From: Sulfitobacter sp. W027
GTDB taxonomy: Bacteria > Pseudomonadota > Alphaproteobacteria > Rhodobacterales > Rhodobacteraceae
Direction: 5' to 3'
Length of the DNA stretch: 64,000 bases
NCBI RefSeq assembly: GCF_025143985.1
Contig: NZ_CP083568.1
Coordinates: 1-64,000, forward strand
The notes under the pieces are model-generated. The model did no database searches and was not told the origin of the DNA. It saw nothing but the letters and a program-made list of their open reading frames with translations. Both the position numbers and the translations under genes were made by a program. Shown here piece after piece: positions 17,123 to 26,517 of this stretch (position 1 is the stretch's first letter; the number at the start of each line of letters is the position of its first letter).

Positions 17123-20100
17123 TCAGCCGCGGAGCCTGCGCCTGACGAAAGGCACATCCGTCCATTTTTGCGATAGATCAGGATCGAAGATCACGCTGCG
17201 CCCCTCAGAGACGAGGGCGAGATATTTACGGTATTCCTCGGCGTTGTTGAAATGCTGGCCGCGCAGAACTTCGGCCTGTGCTTTGCGCCGAAAATCGGTG
17301 TTGTACTTGAAATGCGCAAACAGCAATTCGCGCGGGGCGATGCGCGCGTCGCCGACGAAATGCAACCCCGCCGAAAGGCGCATCCACGGCTGGTAACGCA
17401 GCAGCGCCAGTTTTTGCGCGACGAACATGCTGCGGTGCGAGCCTGCAATCAGCCGGTGGCGCAGCGCAGAGGTCCAGCAGCGCTGATCGGCAAAGGGGCC
17501 GCGGGCCAAGGTGTTGGCAAGGAACGGTACGCGGTCGGCGTAACCGGCTTGGTCGAAGGGCGTGCCTTGGGCAAAATCGGCATCCTCTAACGGGCCTTGA
17601 GGGTACATATCGAGCATGAAGACACGGATGGCCTCGGCAGTCTCGAAATCAGAGTGGTTGAGAAGTTGCGCCAATGTTTGGCTCTGTTTCTCCTGCCAGA
17701 CCAGCAGTTCGTCGGCATCCGCCACCAAGGACCACTTGCCAACCCGGAAGGCTGCCATCATGGCCTGCTGCCAGGCCACGCCGTATTGCGACAGGCGATA
17801 ATCCGTATCCACCGAAAACAGCGCCACATCGGGTTGCTGTGCCAGATATTCCAGCGTGCCATCGTCCGAGCAATTGTCGGCGATCAGGAACGCTTCCACG
17901 CCCAGCTTGCGGTAATGGGCTAGGAAATGTGGCAGCATGAACATCTCGTTGCGCATGCAGGCCACCACTGCCACCCTTGCATCGCGCGCCCGGGTAACGC
18001 TGTCCTCCGAGCTGACGAGTTCCAGCGCGTTGCTCTGATAACCCAGTTCGGCCTCTTGGTAGCTCGGCCAGATCTTGCGCGGCCACAGGCCGGGCTTGTC
18101 GTAGCGCACCAATGCATCTGCTTGATCAAGATGAGTATCGAGATGCACCAGTTGCAAGGGGGCCGTCTGGCTGGGGTGAAAGCTGTTGTGCCACAGCGGG
18201 ACGGGGAGGGCGTCTCCATAGGTCCGGCGGCGCATGGAGATGCGGTAGTCCTCTTCGGCGGGAGAGATGCCGCGCATGGCCAGAAGATCGCCCAGCATCT
18301 TGTCTTCCATGAACGAAACGCTAATCAATTGCTGCCCCTCGGGGCTTGCGGCTGCTTCCAAGGCGGCGGCCATGGCTGTGCGACTAAGGGCGTAGCCAGT
18401 GCCACCATCGGTGTATTCCGAGGGCTCTGGCGATTTGTCCAGATCGAACCGGCCGCGCAGGGAGCTGGATTTACCCTGGTGCCATTTGCGGTCCATCTGT
18501 CCCACTGTGCGATAGAGGCGGCGGCCGTAATAGTCGAACTTGCGGTAGCTGAGCGAGTGGAAAAACAGCGGCGCGTTGAGAAAACAGTCGTCGTCGATCT
18601 TCACCATATGCCCGTAGCGGGTGTTGTCATGCACCCATCTAATGGCGGCCAACGTTTTTTGCGGCAGCCCTTCGTAGTCGTCGGGCGCGTCCAGATAGAC
18701 GATGTCGCCATCCCGTGTACCGTCGCCGTCACCGACCACGACGACATAAGGCACGCCCAGATCCTCCAGCAGGCCCAGCCAGCCCGCGCGCATCGCGGGG
18801 ATGCGCGTATCAAGGTAGGGCACGCAGGAAAACACTGTGATAATGGTATCGAACAGCGGATGACCGTCCGGTAGGCCTGTGTTGTCACTCGCGGGCAAAG
18901 CGGCCAGGGAAATGTCAAGATGATCGACCAGCGCTTGCACCACGGGCAGCAAATCCTCACGGTGCTGGAGGCGGCGCAGGGGCTGGTGCAAAGCGGGTGC
19001 CGCGCGCCATTGCGCGCCCTGGGCGTCAAGAAGGACGATTTGCTGGCGGATCCAGTCGCATATTGCCTGCACCTGAGCAGCGTCGCTGTCATGTAGGCTG
19101 TCGATCAGGGCCACGGCCATGCCCAGCCCCAAATGATGCGATCCTGCATCAGCTAACTGGCCAAAGCTGTCCGTCAGGGCCTCCGCCAGAGCGGCCTGCG
19201 AGGGATTTGCGGTCAACGCAAGTGCTTGCTGCGCGGCCTGTTGCTGGGTGTCGAAATAAGGTGCTCGAGGGGTTTTCGGATAAAGTAGTGGCAGCGCCGT
19301 GGCCGCCATGGCCGCGACCTCCGCCGCGACGGGCGCGCTACCGGGGCTGGCCATATGGCGCAGGACGTTGCGATCGCGGTCCCGGCTGTCGGGCGTGTGC
19401 AGTGTGCCTAGATCGGACAGGGTGATACCGCCCTCTGAGAGAGTGGGCAGGCCTGCAGGACCGAAGATCTCGCGGCGGACGCGTGGGGCGTCATGGGTTT
19501 TTGCGATCTCGAACAGTTGCAAGGCGCGGTGCTTTTGCAGGGCGTCTGTGCGGTTTGAGGCGATGTCGTCAAAGGCCGCCCGCGCCTGTGCGATGTCGGT
19601 GGGCAGATCGGCTGCTTTTTCCAGATCAGACCAAAACTGCCTTGACAGGCCATAGATCTCCAGACAGAGCGCCACGACCTCTTGTTGTTGTCGCGGGGGA
19701 AGGCGGTGGCGCTGCAGGATTAGGGTGGCCGCGGTGCGGATCAATTCGCGGCAATGCACAGGCTCCCAATAGTTCTCCACGCGCGCCCTGAGAAACGCGG
19801 CGAAGGCATTGAGCATACGGATGCGTATATCAACCGGGGTTGTGGCATGCGTGAGGCCAATGCGCACCGCCCAAGCGATGGCGGGCATTACCAGCCATTC
19901 GCGTCGCGGCTCGGTGAGCGTCGCCAGACCCTCGGCAGCCTCGCGGTACTGCCCGTCCGCCACCAGATAGGGCAGGCTTGCCGAGACGGCCCAGCGGCTG
20001 CCCGCGTGGGGCAGGGGCAGCAGGCCACGGCTTTTGGCGCGCTGGTAAAGGCCCTCGAAATCTCGGTCCTGCGCACAGAAGAATTCCGCCAACTCCAGAA

Positions 20101-23100
20101 ACATTGGGGCCTGTGCTGCCGGAGAGACCTGAAGTCCGTCCAGAACGGCGAGTGCTTCCGGGGACTGCTCGGGCGGGGCGGTTCGGCTCTGCGCCAAGCG
20201 GGCAACAACGGTTGCGACCTCGCGGTCAATAGGATCGCCCGCGAGGGGCGGCGGGGCCGGTCTGTCTTGCGTGGCGCTGTCGTTCTCCATGAAGTCCTGC
20301 ACATCGTAGAAAGCGGCCAGTTCATCAATCCGCTTGTGTGCAGGCGCAGAGAGCAGCGGCAGCAATCCAGCATAACGGATATATTCCAGCGTGTTGAGGC
20401 ATAGGGTGCTGTCGCTTGTCGCCAACGGCAATGTCAGCAGCGCCTCAATCCGCGCGGCGAGGTCCGTGCGCGTAAGGGTGATCCGGTCGGTTTCGGCGCC
20501 TTGAATCAATTCCAGCGTGAGCCCCGCTTCAGCGGGCAGATCGCGCCAGAGAGAAGCAGGCAGCAGGGCGGTGGCCGTGCCTTGCGGTGCGGCGGTAAGT
20601 GGCAGGGCCGTGGGGGGGCAAGATACGTCAGAGGACAGCGCTTGCAGTTTAGCCGTGTCGCCCGTGGTGCCAATGCGCAGAGCGAGGCGGCTGTCGAGGA
20701 CAAGGCCGGTCTGGGGCATCTGCGGGATCACATGTGGGGTGCTGACCGTACCGTTGGTATGGAACCCGGCGATGGCCTCCAATCCGGGGAAACGGGTGTG
20801 GCGGCGCAGACCCCGCGGGGCGATGTCGAAGACCTCCTCGCCATTCAGCAGGACGCGAACGCGGGGCGGGGCGAAGTCAAAGACGACGTCCGCGCGCCCC
20901 GAGGACAGGTCCACCACATAAGGAATTTCAGCCTTCCATGTGCCGTCGGGGTGCTGGCTGTTGAACACGGCCAGCCCCTCCGCCTGACGTAGCGATAGGT
21001 GAAACAGGACTTGGTCGCGGCCCGCCGCCTGAAAATAGATGTTGGCAAAAGGCATGGTGTGGAAATCGGCCCGCAAAGTGAGAAGCCCGTGTTCTTGCAG
21101 ATTGAAGGCGTGCAGAGGCTTGCTGTTTCCCGCAGGCAGGGCGGGCACTTTGCGGTGGTGAAGTGCAGCCTGCCCGATCCGGCCCATCCGGCCATAGAGC
21201 ACGGCCATGGGATCAAGCAAACGTGCCAGCCGCGGGCCCACGAACTGATCAAGGCCCGCCTGGCGGTCGTTCCCGTACCCCTGCCATAGGGCGATGAGGG
21301 CAGCCCCCAGCACCATCTGCATCCGCGATGCGCGGCTGGCGTATTGACCGAAATACACCTGTTCGCGCAGGGCACGGGCAAAGAGCTTGCGCTGCCAGCC
21401 ATCCGGCAGGGCCTGTTGTAGAGTGTCTGGAAGGGCCCGCGTGACGGCGCGGGTCAGGGCGGTATGGCCGCGGGACAGCGCGCGCGCGTTGAACGGGGTG
21501 TGCCACCTTTCGAACCCACCGTCGCGCAGGGTGACAGTAATGCCGGCATGGGGAATGTAGGTGGTGCAGGGGGCCAGCAGAGCCGCGTTCAGGCACAGTG
21601 CCCAATCAGATCTGGGCCCGTCGGTGAAACCCAAGTCGTGGGTGGTGAGAAAGGCGCGCGCGAATATTTTGGCGCTGCTTTGGGCCTCAAGACTCAGAGC
21701 TTGGCTGGGAGACAGATTAAGCGGACCTGCAGGCGGGCTGCCCTGCGACCACTGGTCCATATCGAGGATGCCATTGTGATAGGTCGTCAGCCCTGTATCG
21801 ACATGCGCCAGTCGCATCTGTGTGATGCCGAAATCTGCCTGCGCGCGCAGCATGGCCTCGGTTCGTTGCAAGAGCGTCCAGGGTGTCAGGGCATCGCCGG
21901 TTTGCACGAACACCACATAGATGCCGCGTGCCTGTGATAGCCCGTGGTTGAAGGCGACACCCGCCCCCTCGCGCGGGGCACGCAGAATTTTCCAATGGGC
22001 AGGCAAGTCCTTCTGATGTGCGCCCACAGCCTGCTGTGCGGCCTTGTTCTGGCAGACGATCAGCGCCTCAAAGCCGGGTGCCGTCTGCGCGCGCAGAGCC
22101 GTGAGGCTGCGATCAAGAGCTTCGGTATCATTACCATCCCAGAATAGGATCACGCTGAGGGGCAGGGTGCCTGCCATTTCCAGCGCCCAGCTGCGCCCGA
22201 TGTCAGGGTCCCAATCGCTGTCATAGTCCAACCCATTCCGCTGCAAAAAGTCCTGCGCGGCGACGGCGAAACGCCGGCGGCGGTCAGGGTCGGCGATCAC
22301 GGTGCTGCGCTCGAACGTCAGACGGCTTGCGAGGCGGGCGAGAGCGGTGCGCCCGCCGGGGCGATCACTGGCCTCGAATTGCGCGGCAAGGGTTTCAAGC
22401 ACGTCAAACTGTTCAAATACGCGGTCGCTGTCCTGTCCGGTGATTTGGCCCGCGCGGCCGCGTGTCTGCAGATAAAGCGCCTCGGGCAGGTGAACGATGT
22501 GGTCGGTGCGCGCGGCGGCGCGGTGGAAGAAACCGTGGTCCTCGAACCATGTGCCGTTGTCAAAGCGCAGACCTTCGATCAGATCGCGGCGGTAGAGTTT
22601 GTTCCAAGCTGATGGAAAATGGCGGATCACATCGCACCAGTCGTGCAGCGGATAGCGGCGCCAAGAGTTATGCTGGGCCAGATCCGGCGCACCGTGGATG
22701 GCAGAATGTACGCTGCCTGTGCCGTCTGCCATGTTGGACTGGACGGCGCAGGCCACCCAGTCTGCGCCGCTTTCCTCTAGCACCTGCCACATCCGCATCA
22801 GATAGTCCGGCATGATCTGGTCATCACTGTCGACAAAGGCGATGTATCTGCCCACGGCCTGGCTGAGCCCGGTGTTGCGCGCGGCACTGAGCCCTGCATT
22901 GTCCTGCCGGATCAGGGTGAAACGCGGATCCCCCCCCGCCGCTTTCAGTGCCGTATCGCCACTGCCGTCGGTGGCGCCATCGTCGATCATTAAGACTTCG
23001 AAATCGATTAGAGTTTGAGCCCGCACGCTCCGAATGCAGTCGGCCACATGGTCCTCGACATTGTAGATCGGGATGATCACCGAAACGCAGGGCCTCTGCG

Positions 23101-23125
23101 GGCAGGACGGGACAGATGCGGTCAT
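17123..23125 (-). CDS. Giant multi-domain glycosyltransferase (GT2, galectin-like, GT31-like and GT92/GT2_4-like modules)
   Basis: About 2000 residues. (1) Residues 14-240: a full GT2 domain (SVIIPIYN, D48-D49, FVDSDD 97-102). (2) About 330-450: a second, degenerate GT2-like domain. (3) About 680-800: a beta-rich part with the galectin sugar-binding pattern H709, R713, N722, W730, E733. (4) About 810-1400: a mostly helical region I do not recognise. (5) About 1430-1620: a GT31/Fringe-like domain with VVVVGDGDG and KIDDDCFLN. (6) About 1715-1900: a PF13704-type domain (VACMRNEMFMLPHFLAHYRKLG, DADELLVW). It probably builds several linkages of one repeat unit on the cytoplasmic side. The ATG at 23125 is preferred. 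An in-frame GTG at 23242 has no ribosome-binding site. Confidence 0.8.
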   Translation of the reverse strand: MTASVPSCPQRPCVSVIIPIYNVEDHVADCIRSVRAQTLIDFEVLMIDDGATDGSGDTALKAAGGDPRFTLIRQDNAGLSAARNTGLSQAVGRYIAFVDSDDQIMPDYLMRMWQVLEESGADWVACAVQSNMADGTGSVHSAIHGAPDLAQHNSWRRYPLHDWCDVIRHFPSAWNKLYRRDLIEGLRFDNGTWFEDHGFFHRAAARTDHIVHLPEALYLQTRGRAGQITGQDSDRVFEQFDVLETLAAQFEASDRPGGRTALARLASRLTFERSTVIADPDRRRRFAVAAQDFLQRNGLDYDSDWDPDIGRSWALEMAGTLPLSVILFWDGNDTEALDRSLTALRAQTAPGFEALIVCQNKAAQQAVGAHQKDLPAHWKILRAPREGAGVAFNHGLSQARGIYVVFVQTGDALTPWTLLQRTEAMLRAQADFGITQMRLAHVDTGLTTYHNGILDMDQWSQGSPPAGPLNLSPSQALSLEAQSSAKIFARAFLTTHDLGFTDGPRSDWALCLNAALLAPCTTYIPHAGITVTLRDGGFERWHTPFNARALSRGHTALTRAVTRALPDTLQQALPDGWQRKLFARALREQVYFGQYASRASRMQMVLGAALIALWQGYGNDRQAGLDQFVGPRLARLLDPMAVLYGRMGRIGQAALHHRKVPALPAGNSKPLHAFNLQEHGLLTLRADFHTMPFANIYFQAAGRDQVLFHLSLRQAEGLAVFNSQHPDGTWKAEIPYVVDLSSGRADVVFDFAPPRVRVLLNGEEVFDIAPRGLRRHTRFPGLEAIAGFHTNGTVSTPHVIPQMPQTGLVLDSRLALRIGTTGDTAKLQALSSDVSCPPTALPLTAAPQGTATALLPASLWRDLPAEAGLTLELIQGAETDRITLTRTDLAARIEALLTLPLATSDSTLCLNTLEYIRYAGLLPLLSAPAHKRIDELAAFYDVQDFMENDSATQDRPAPPPLAGDPIDREVATVVARLAQSRTAPPEQSPEALAVLDGLQVSPAAQAPMFLELAEFFCAQDRDFEGLYQRAKSRGLLPLPHAGSRWAVSASLPYLVADGQYREAAEGLATLTEPRREWLVMPAIAWAVRIGLTHATTPVDIRIRMLNAFAAFLRARVENYWEPVHCRELIRTAATLILQRHRLPPRQQQEVVALCLEIYGLSRQFWSDLEKAADLPTDIAQARAAFDDIASNRTDALQKHRALQLFEIAKTHDAPRVRREIFGPAGLPTLSEGGITLSDLGTLHTPDSRDRDRNVLRHMASPGSAPVAAEVAAMAATALPLLYPKTPRAPYFDTQQQAAQQALALTANPSQAALAEALTDSFGQLADAGSHHLGLGMAVALIDSLHDSDAAQVQAICDWIRQQIVLLDAQGAQWRAAPALHQPLRRLQHREDLLPVVQALVDHLDISLAALPASDNTGLPDGHPLFDTIITVFSCVPYLDTRIPAMRAGWLGLLEDLGVPYVVVVGDGDGTRDGDIVYLDAPDDYEGLPQKTLAAIRWVHDNTRYGHMVKIDDDCFLNAPLFFHSLSYRKFDYYGRRLYRTVGQMDRKWHQGKSSSLRGRFDLDKSPEPSEYTDGGTGYALSRTAMAAALEAAASPEGQQLISVSFMEDKMLGDLLAMRGISPAEEDYRISMRRRTYGDALPVPLWHNSFHPSQTAPLQLVHLDTHLDQADALVRYDKPGLWPRKIWPSYQEAELGYQSNALELVSSEDSVTRARDARVAVVACMRNEMFMLPHFLAHYRKLGVEAFLIADNCSDDGTLEYLAQQPDVALFSVDTDYRLSQYGVAWQQAMMAAFRVGKWSLVADADELLVWQEKQSQTLAQLLNHSDFETAEAIRVFMLDMYPQGPLEDADFAQGTPFDQAGYADRVPFLANTLARGPFADQRCWTSALRHRLIAGSHRSMFVAQKLALLRYQPWMRLSAGLHFVGDARIAPRELLFAHFKYNTDFRRKAQAEVLRGQHFNNAEEYRKYLALVSEGRSVIFDPDLSQKWTDVPFVRRRLRG

Positions 23126-23279
23126 TGCAGAACCGCTGCTAGAGTGTGTGTCATGGGGGAGTTGTTTCTCAACTTGCCCCACAGGTAAAGAGCAAGTTGT
23201 AGGGCCGCTTGCCTTGCCCCGCTGGGGGGCTGGTGCTACCACCAGCGCTAGGTGCTAACGCTGCGCAAAGGGGTAACCA

Positions 23280-24050
23280 TTGAGCCATCCGTACGTCATC
23301 TGGACCATGCGCAGGACCGGAGGCACGACGCTTGCCTCGCTGCTGAGTACCCTGTCAGAGCACAGGGGCGTTGAACATGAACCTTTCAACAATGAGCGAA
23401 TGTACGGCCACATATCTCAGACGTTTGCGCAAACCTCGGATGCTGTCCAGCTGCGAACGGATCTGCAAAGCTGCTTGGCAGAGAGGCCGGTCATCAAACA
23501 TTGTTACGAGCTGATGTCGCATGCCTTCAACGCCGTGCTTTTTGAAGTCAGCACAGCGTTGGGGTACCAGCATATCATTCTGGATCGGCGCAGTGAGACA
23601 GAGCGCATTCTGTCGCTGGAGCTAGCGCATCTGACAGGCGCCTGGGGCGGAGAGGCTGCGCAGAAGATTTATCCGGCTATTGAGACAGGTGAGATGGCCC
23701 TGCAACCGATCAACATGCAGCGCGCAGAGCGGCAGATGCGCCTGTGCAACACGCGTCGCCAAGAACTGGCACAGATAACGGATGATGCGGGGATTGCGCC
23801 TTTCGTCGTATATTTCGAGGATGTCTACAGCGACCCCGTCGCAGGGCGCGCGCTGATTGAGCGGTTGCTGGCGTTCTTGGGGATCCGGCCTGAAGAACAC
23901 CCCGACTACGAACATCTAGTCAGTGATGCCTTATTGCGGCGCGGTCAGAATTCAGCGCGGATCCTACAGGCGGTGCCCGATGTCGATATGGCCGTAAAAA
24001 AGCTTGAAGCATTGCGCCGTGTACAAACCACTGCCTTCATGCCTTCCTGA
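23280..24050 (+). CDS. Sulfotransferase-like protein
   Basis: The 256-residue protein begins SHPYVIWTMRRTGGTTLASLL. The RTGGTT loop at residues 12-17 looks like a sulfotransferase phosphosulfate-binding loop. This requires translation from TTG at 23280, because the next ATG falls inside the motif. AAGGGG lies 6 bases before that TTG, which supports it. The HIILDRRSETERILS segment may be the 3'-phosphate-binding part. It is divergent from the giant glycosyltransferase, with 154 bp between the starts. Confidence 0.7.
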   Translation: MSHPYVIWTMRRTGGTTLASLLSTLSEHRGVEHEPFNNERMYGHISQTFAQTSDAVQLRTDLQSCLAERPVIKHCYELMSHAFNAVLFEVSTALGYQHIILDRRSETERILSLELAHLTGAWGGEAAQKIYPAIETGEMALQPINMQRAERQMRLCNTRRQELAQITDDAGIAPFVVYFEDVYSDPVAGRALIERLLAFLGIRPEEHPDYEHLVSDALLRRGQNSARILQAVPDVDMAVKKLEALRRVQTTAFMPS

Positions 24051-24126
24051 CAGAGACCATTCCTGCCGACTTGTTCATTGCCTGCTCAAGCTGACGCTGC
24101 AATGTGAACTCACGTTGAAGTGCAGT

Positions 24127-24169
24127 TCCGGCGCACCGTGGATGGTGGAATGTACGCTGCCTGTGCCGT
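24127..24169. repeat. 43-bp near-copy of the giant glycosyltransferase gene
   Basis: These 43 bases match 22683-22725 inside the giant glycosyltransferase gene with two mismatches. The peptide GTGSVHS-IHGAP is shared in the minus frame. The stretch lies next to an IS30 remnant, so it is probably the scar of a second, related GT2 gene that has been deleted. Confidence 0.7.
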
Positions 24170-24271
24170 GTTCAGATATGTTTTTTATTCTGCGCGGTTC
24201 TGTATTTCCATTAGGCTGCTTCAAAGACCTCAGCGGCATGTGGCTTCTATCGGATCCGGGCGTGCTTCTAT

Positions 24272-24422
24272 CTGAAAAATGATTGCGTTTTAGCTCGCGG
24301 AATATCGTTGATCTGCAGCGCTTCAGAACGCGCGCCATCTCGTCGACTGGGACCTTAGCGTGCCTCCAGCGCTCTATCTTGCGTTGTTCTGTGATACTGA
24401 GTTGCTTGTAAACGGCTCCCAT
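24272..24422 (-). pseudogene. IS30-family transposase, N-terminal remnant
   Basis: The first 50 or so codons (MGAVYKQLSITEQRKIERWRH, then MARVLKRCRSTIFRELKRN) match the helix-turn-helix start of IS30-family transposases. GGAGGAG sits before the ATG. After about codon 50 the frame runs into unrelated sequence and ends at 24075. The catalytic DDE domain is missing, so this is an inactive scar. No terminal inverted repeats could be paired. Confidence 0.75.
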
Positions 24423-24691
24423 ACCGACTCCTCCCGTAGCTTGCGGCGTTCATCCAAGTTCAGGTGAGGGTAGCAGCGTACCATTGATCAACTCCATGCA
24501 AGGTTCTGTTTGGATACAGAATTCGCACTTCTCTGTGAATCCACTTGGCTACAATGACAAATCCTATAAGGTTAGTTATGTGAAATGTATTCATATAGGA
24601 AGTCTCCAATTTTGAATTCAGTGTAAGGTCCCCATTGATAGTCGAAAATCCTAAGTAAAATCGGCTCTCCTCGGGCAGCCTCGATAACTAC
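24423..24691. other. AT-rich intergenic scar
   Basis: Between the IS30 remnant and the ACP-like fragment I see no gene. A 103-codon minus-strand frame overlaps the ACP-like frame (24572-24883) but has no recognisable motif. Base composition is more AT-rich than the flanking polysaccharide genes. Confidence 0.5.
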
Positions 24692-24877
24692 GTGAAAGTA
24701 CAGGCAGTTGCTTCCAACGACGTCCTGTTTGGCAGTGGGATAAACATTAGCTCCATTGTTTTCGCTGAGTTCATTATGGAGCTCGAAGAGAAAACCGGGC
24801 TCGATATCGACATTGATGATCTCGACAGTTCGATCCGTACCGCGGGCGATCTTTATGATCGCTTGAATGTACTCTGA
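24692..24877 (+). pseudogene. Acyl carrier protein-like fragment
   Basis: The 61-residue frame reads LFGSGINISSIVFAEFIMEL, then EEKTGLDIDIDDLDSSIRTAGDLYDRL. This matches the second half of acyl carrier proteins involved in polysaccharide or peptide modification: an acidic helix after the S-I attachment motif and a final DL-DRL helix. The usual first helix (20-30 residues) is missing and an in-frame stop lies at 24656. It starts at GTG without a clear ribosome site. It is probably an N-terminally truncated remnant, but a short functional carrier cannot be excluded. It could once have served acylation linked to the pyruvyltransferase next door. Confidence 0.55.
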
Positions 24878-24918
24878 AGGCACGCACCCGGGGGCTGAAT
24901 AGGGCCAGAAAAAGTTTG

Positions 24919-26157
24919 ATGCGCCCTCAGAATTTCTGCAAGAAGCTGTGGAAGACCTCTCGCTTCGGGATTGTCGGTGGAAATCAAAGTGGGGATCGCG
25001 ACATGGCCAAGGGTATGGGATTTATCGGGAACCAAGGAGCCCAGAAACAGGGAACCAAAGACAATACCGGCAACATCATTCATGGTCATGCGGCTCGCGC
25101 CATCTTTAACCAAAAGCAGAATATAAGCTCCGCCCAGACCCCGGAAAACCTCGACAAAATTCGCGCCGAAGTGAGCCATGTTGGATTTGTCGCTGCGACG
25201 ATGCTGCATGTCGGTCAGGTGCCGGCCTATATTGACGCCCATGTGCGGCAGGCCGATTTCATCGAGGCCTTGGATTTGCCAGTGTGCACCTTCGGGTTCG
25301 GGTGTCATGCGCCCTTGGGTACCAGAATATCAGAGTCAGAGGTCGACGCGCGGTCCGTCCGGTTGCTGCGCGTTCTTGCCGAGCGCAGCAAAGCCGTTGC
25401 TGTAAGGGGGGCGTTTACCGCCGATCTTTGCGCGAAATACGGGGTTAAGAACGTGGAAGTCATGGGCTGCCAGTCCATCTACTATTCGGCCGCCCAGCAT
25501 GCGCCCGGCGCTTTCCAGCATCACAGCACGACCGGGCGGCAGATGGCCAGCCTGTCAATGCTGCCTGACGAGACAGCGGTCGTGCGTTTCATGATCGAGA
25601 ATGGCGTGGACTATATCGGGCAGAATGATCTTGTTCAGGAGAAGATCGTTCAGGGAGGGCTAAGTGCCACGGAGTTTGCAGCGGATCGAAGCCATTGGGT
25701 CCTACCGAGCATCCGCAAGGTGATCGATGCAGGATCAACCTCTGCTGAAGAGTATTACGCTTACGTCAAAGAGCATTTTCATGTTTTCTATGACGTCCCG
25801 AGCTGGGTCAATCACATCGCGGAAAGCTATGATTTTGCCTTCGGCACCCGTTTTCATGGCAACGTTGCAGCGCTTCAGGCTGGGGTTCCGGCGCTTTGGC
25901 TTGAGCACGACACGCGCCTTCAGGAGCTATGTGCCCATTTCGCATTGCCGAGCATCGCCCAACAGGATTTTGCACGGATCGGGTCGATGGACGAATTGAA
26001 GTCGCTTTGCGATTTCGGCCCCTTCGAGTTGCGCATGCCGCGGCTGATGGATGGTTTCCTGAGCTATCTCGACAAGAATGGTGTGATGCCATTTGTGGAT
26101 CCGGCTTTTCTGCGCCAGTGTCAGAACTGGACTGGTGACCAAAGGGCCTTTGCATAG
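24919..26157 (+). CDS. Polysaccharide pyruvyl transferase family protein
   Basis: The 412-residue protein has features of the polysaccharide pyruvyltransferase family (PF04230). These are DNTGNIIHGHAARAIF near the N-terminus, a central AERSKAVAVRGAFTADLCAKYG and the C-terminal FAFGTRFHGNVAALQAGVPAL signature. Members add pyruvate ketals to sugars of exopolysaccharides using phosphoenolpyruvate, or are related glycan-modifying enzymes. The start is uncertain: ATG 24919 gives the longest protein. ATG 25003 (MAKGMGFIG) has GGGGAT upstream and is also possible. It stands alone, with no close downstream gene. Confidence 0.78.
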   Translation: MRPQNFCKKLWKTSRFGIVGGNQSGDRDMAKGMGFIGNQGAQKQGTKDNTGNIIHGHAARAIFNQKQNISSAQTPENLDKIRAEVSHVGFVAATMLHVGQVPAYIDAHVRQADFIEALDLPVCTFGFGCHAPLGTRISESEVDARSVRLLRVLAERSKAVAVRGAFTADLCAKYGVKNVEVMGCQSIYYSAAQHAPGAFQHHSTTGRQMASLSMLPDETAVVRFMIENGVDYIGQNDLVQEKIVQGGLSATEFAADRSHWVLPSIRKVIDAGSTSAEEYYAYVKEHFHVFYDVPSWVNHIAESYDFAFGTRFHGNVAALQAGVPALWLEHDTRLQELCAHFALPSIAQQDFARIGSMDELKSLCDFGPFELRMPRLMDGFLSYLDKNGVMPFVDPAFLRQCQNWTGDQRAFA

Positions 26158-26517
26158 CCTATTAGGCACCGCATGGCAGAATTAAAGATCGCCGCTGCGA
26201 TATTTAGGGTCTTGCGCCGGGCTTTTCTCCGTTGTGTCTTCTGCTGACAGGCTGCCCTTCCCGCTATTGTGCTGGATTGAAAAACAATCCCTGGGCGTAG
26301 CACAGCATTGGAGCTCGATTAGTCTTCAATTTGTATGCTACATATGGCGTGCCTCTGCCTCACAGCCTCTAAATATTGGAAACTGGCGTCGGGGGCAGGC
26401 AAGAAATTAAAACAGTGCGTGACCGCTGAAAAGTTGGAGCGTAACCTAAGGTCATTCGTGGATATCACCTTTGGCTTATAAAGATTATTCCCCTGCATCG
26501 CATAGACGGAGACTGTC
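26158..26517. other. Intergenic promoter region of the type I secretion operon
   Basis: These 360 bp hold no convincing gene. The segment is more AT-rich toward its right end and ends with GGAGA before the ABC transporter ATG at 26518. A promoter for the secretion operon must lie here, but no box could be assigned with confidence. Confidence 0.5.

Noticed and set aside
17927..18874. 315-codon plus-strand frame within the giant glycosyltransferase gene
   Set aside because: It is a GC-rich shadow of the real minus-strand gene, with no family features.
24572..24883. 103-codon minus-strand frame overlapping the ACP-like fragment
   Set aside because: No motif is recognisable and the plus-strand frame has clear carrier-protein features, so only the latter was listed.
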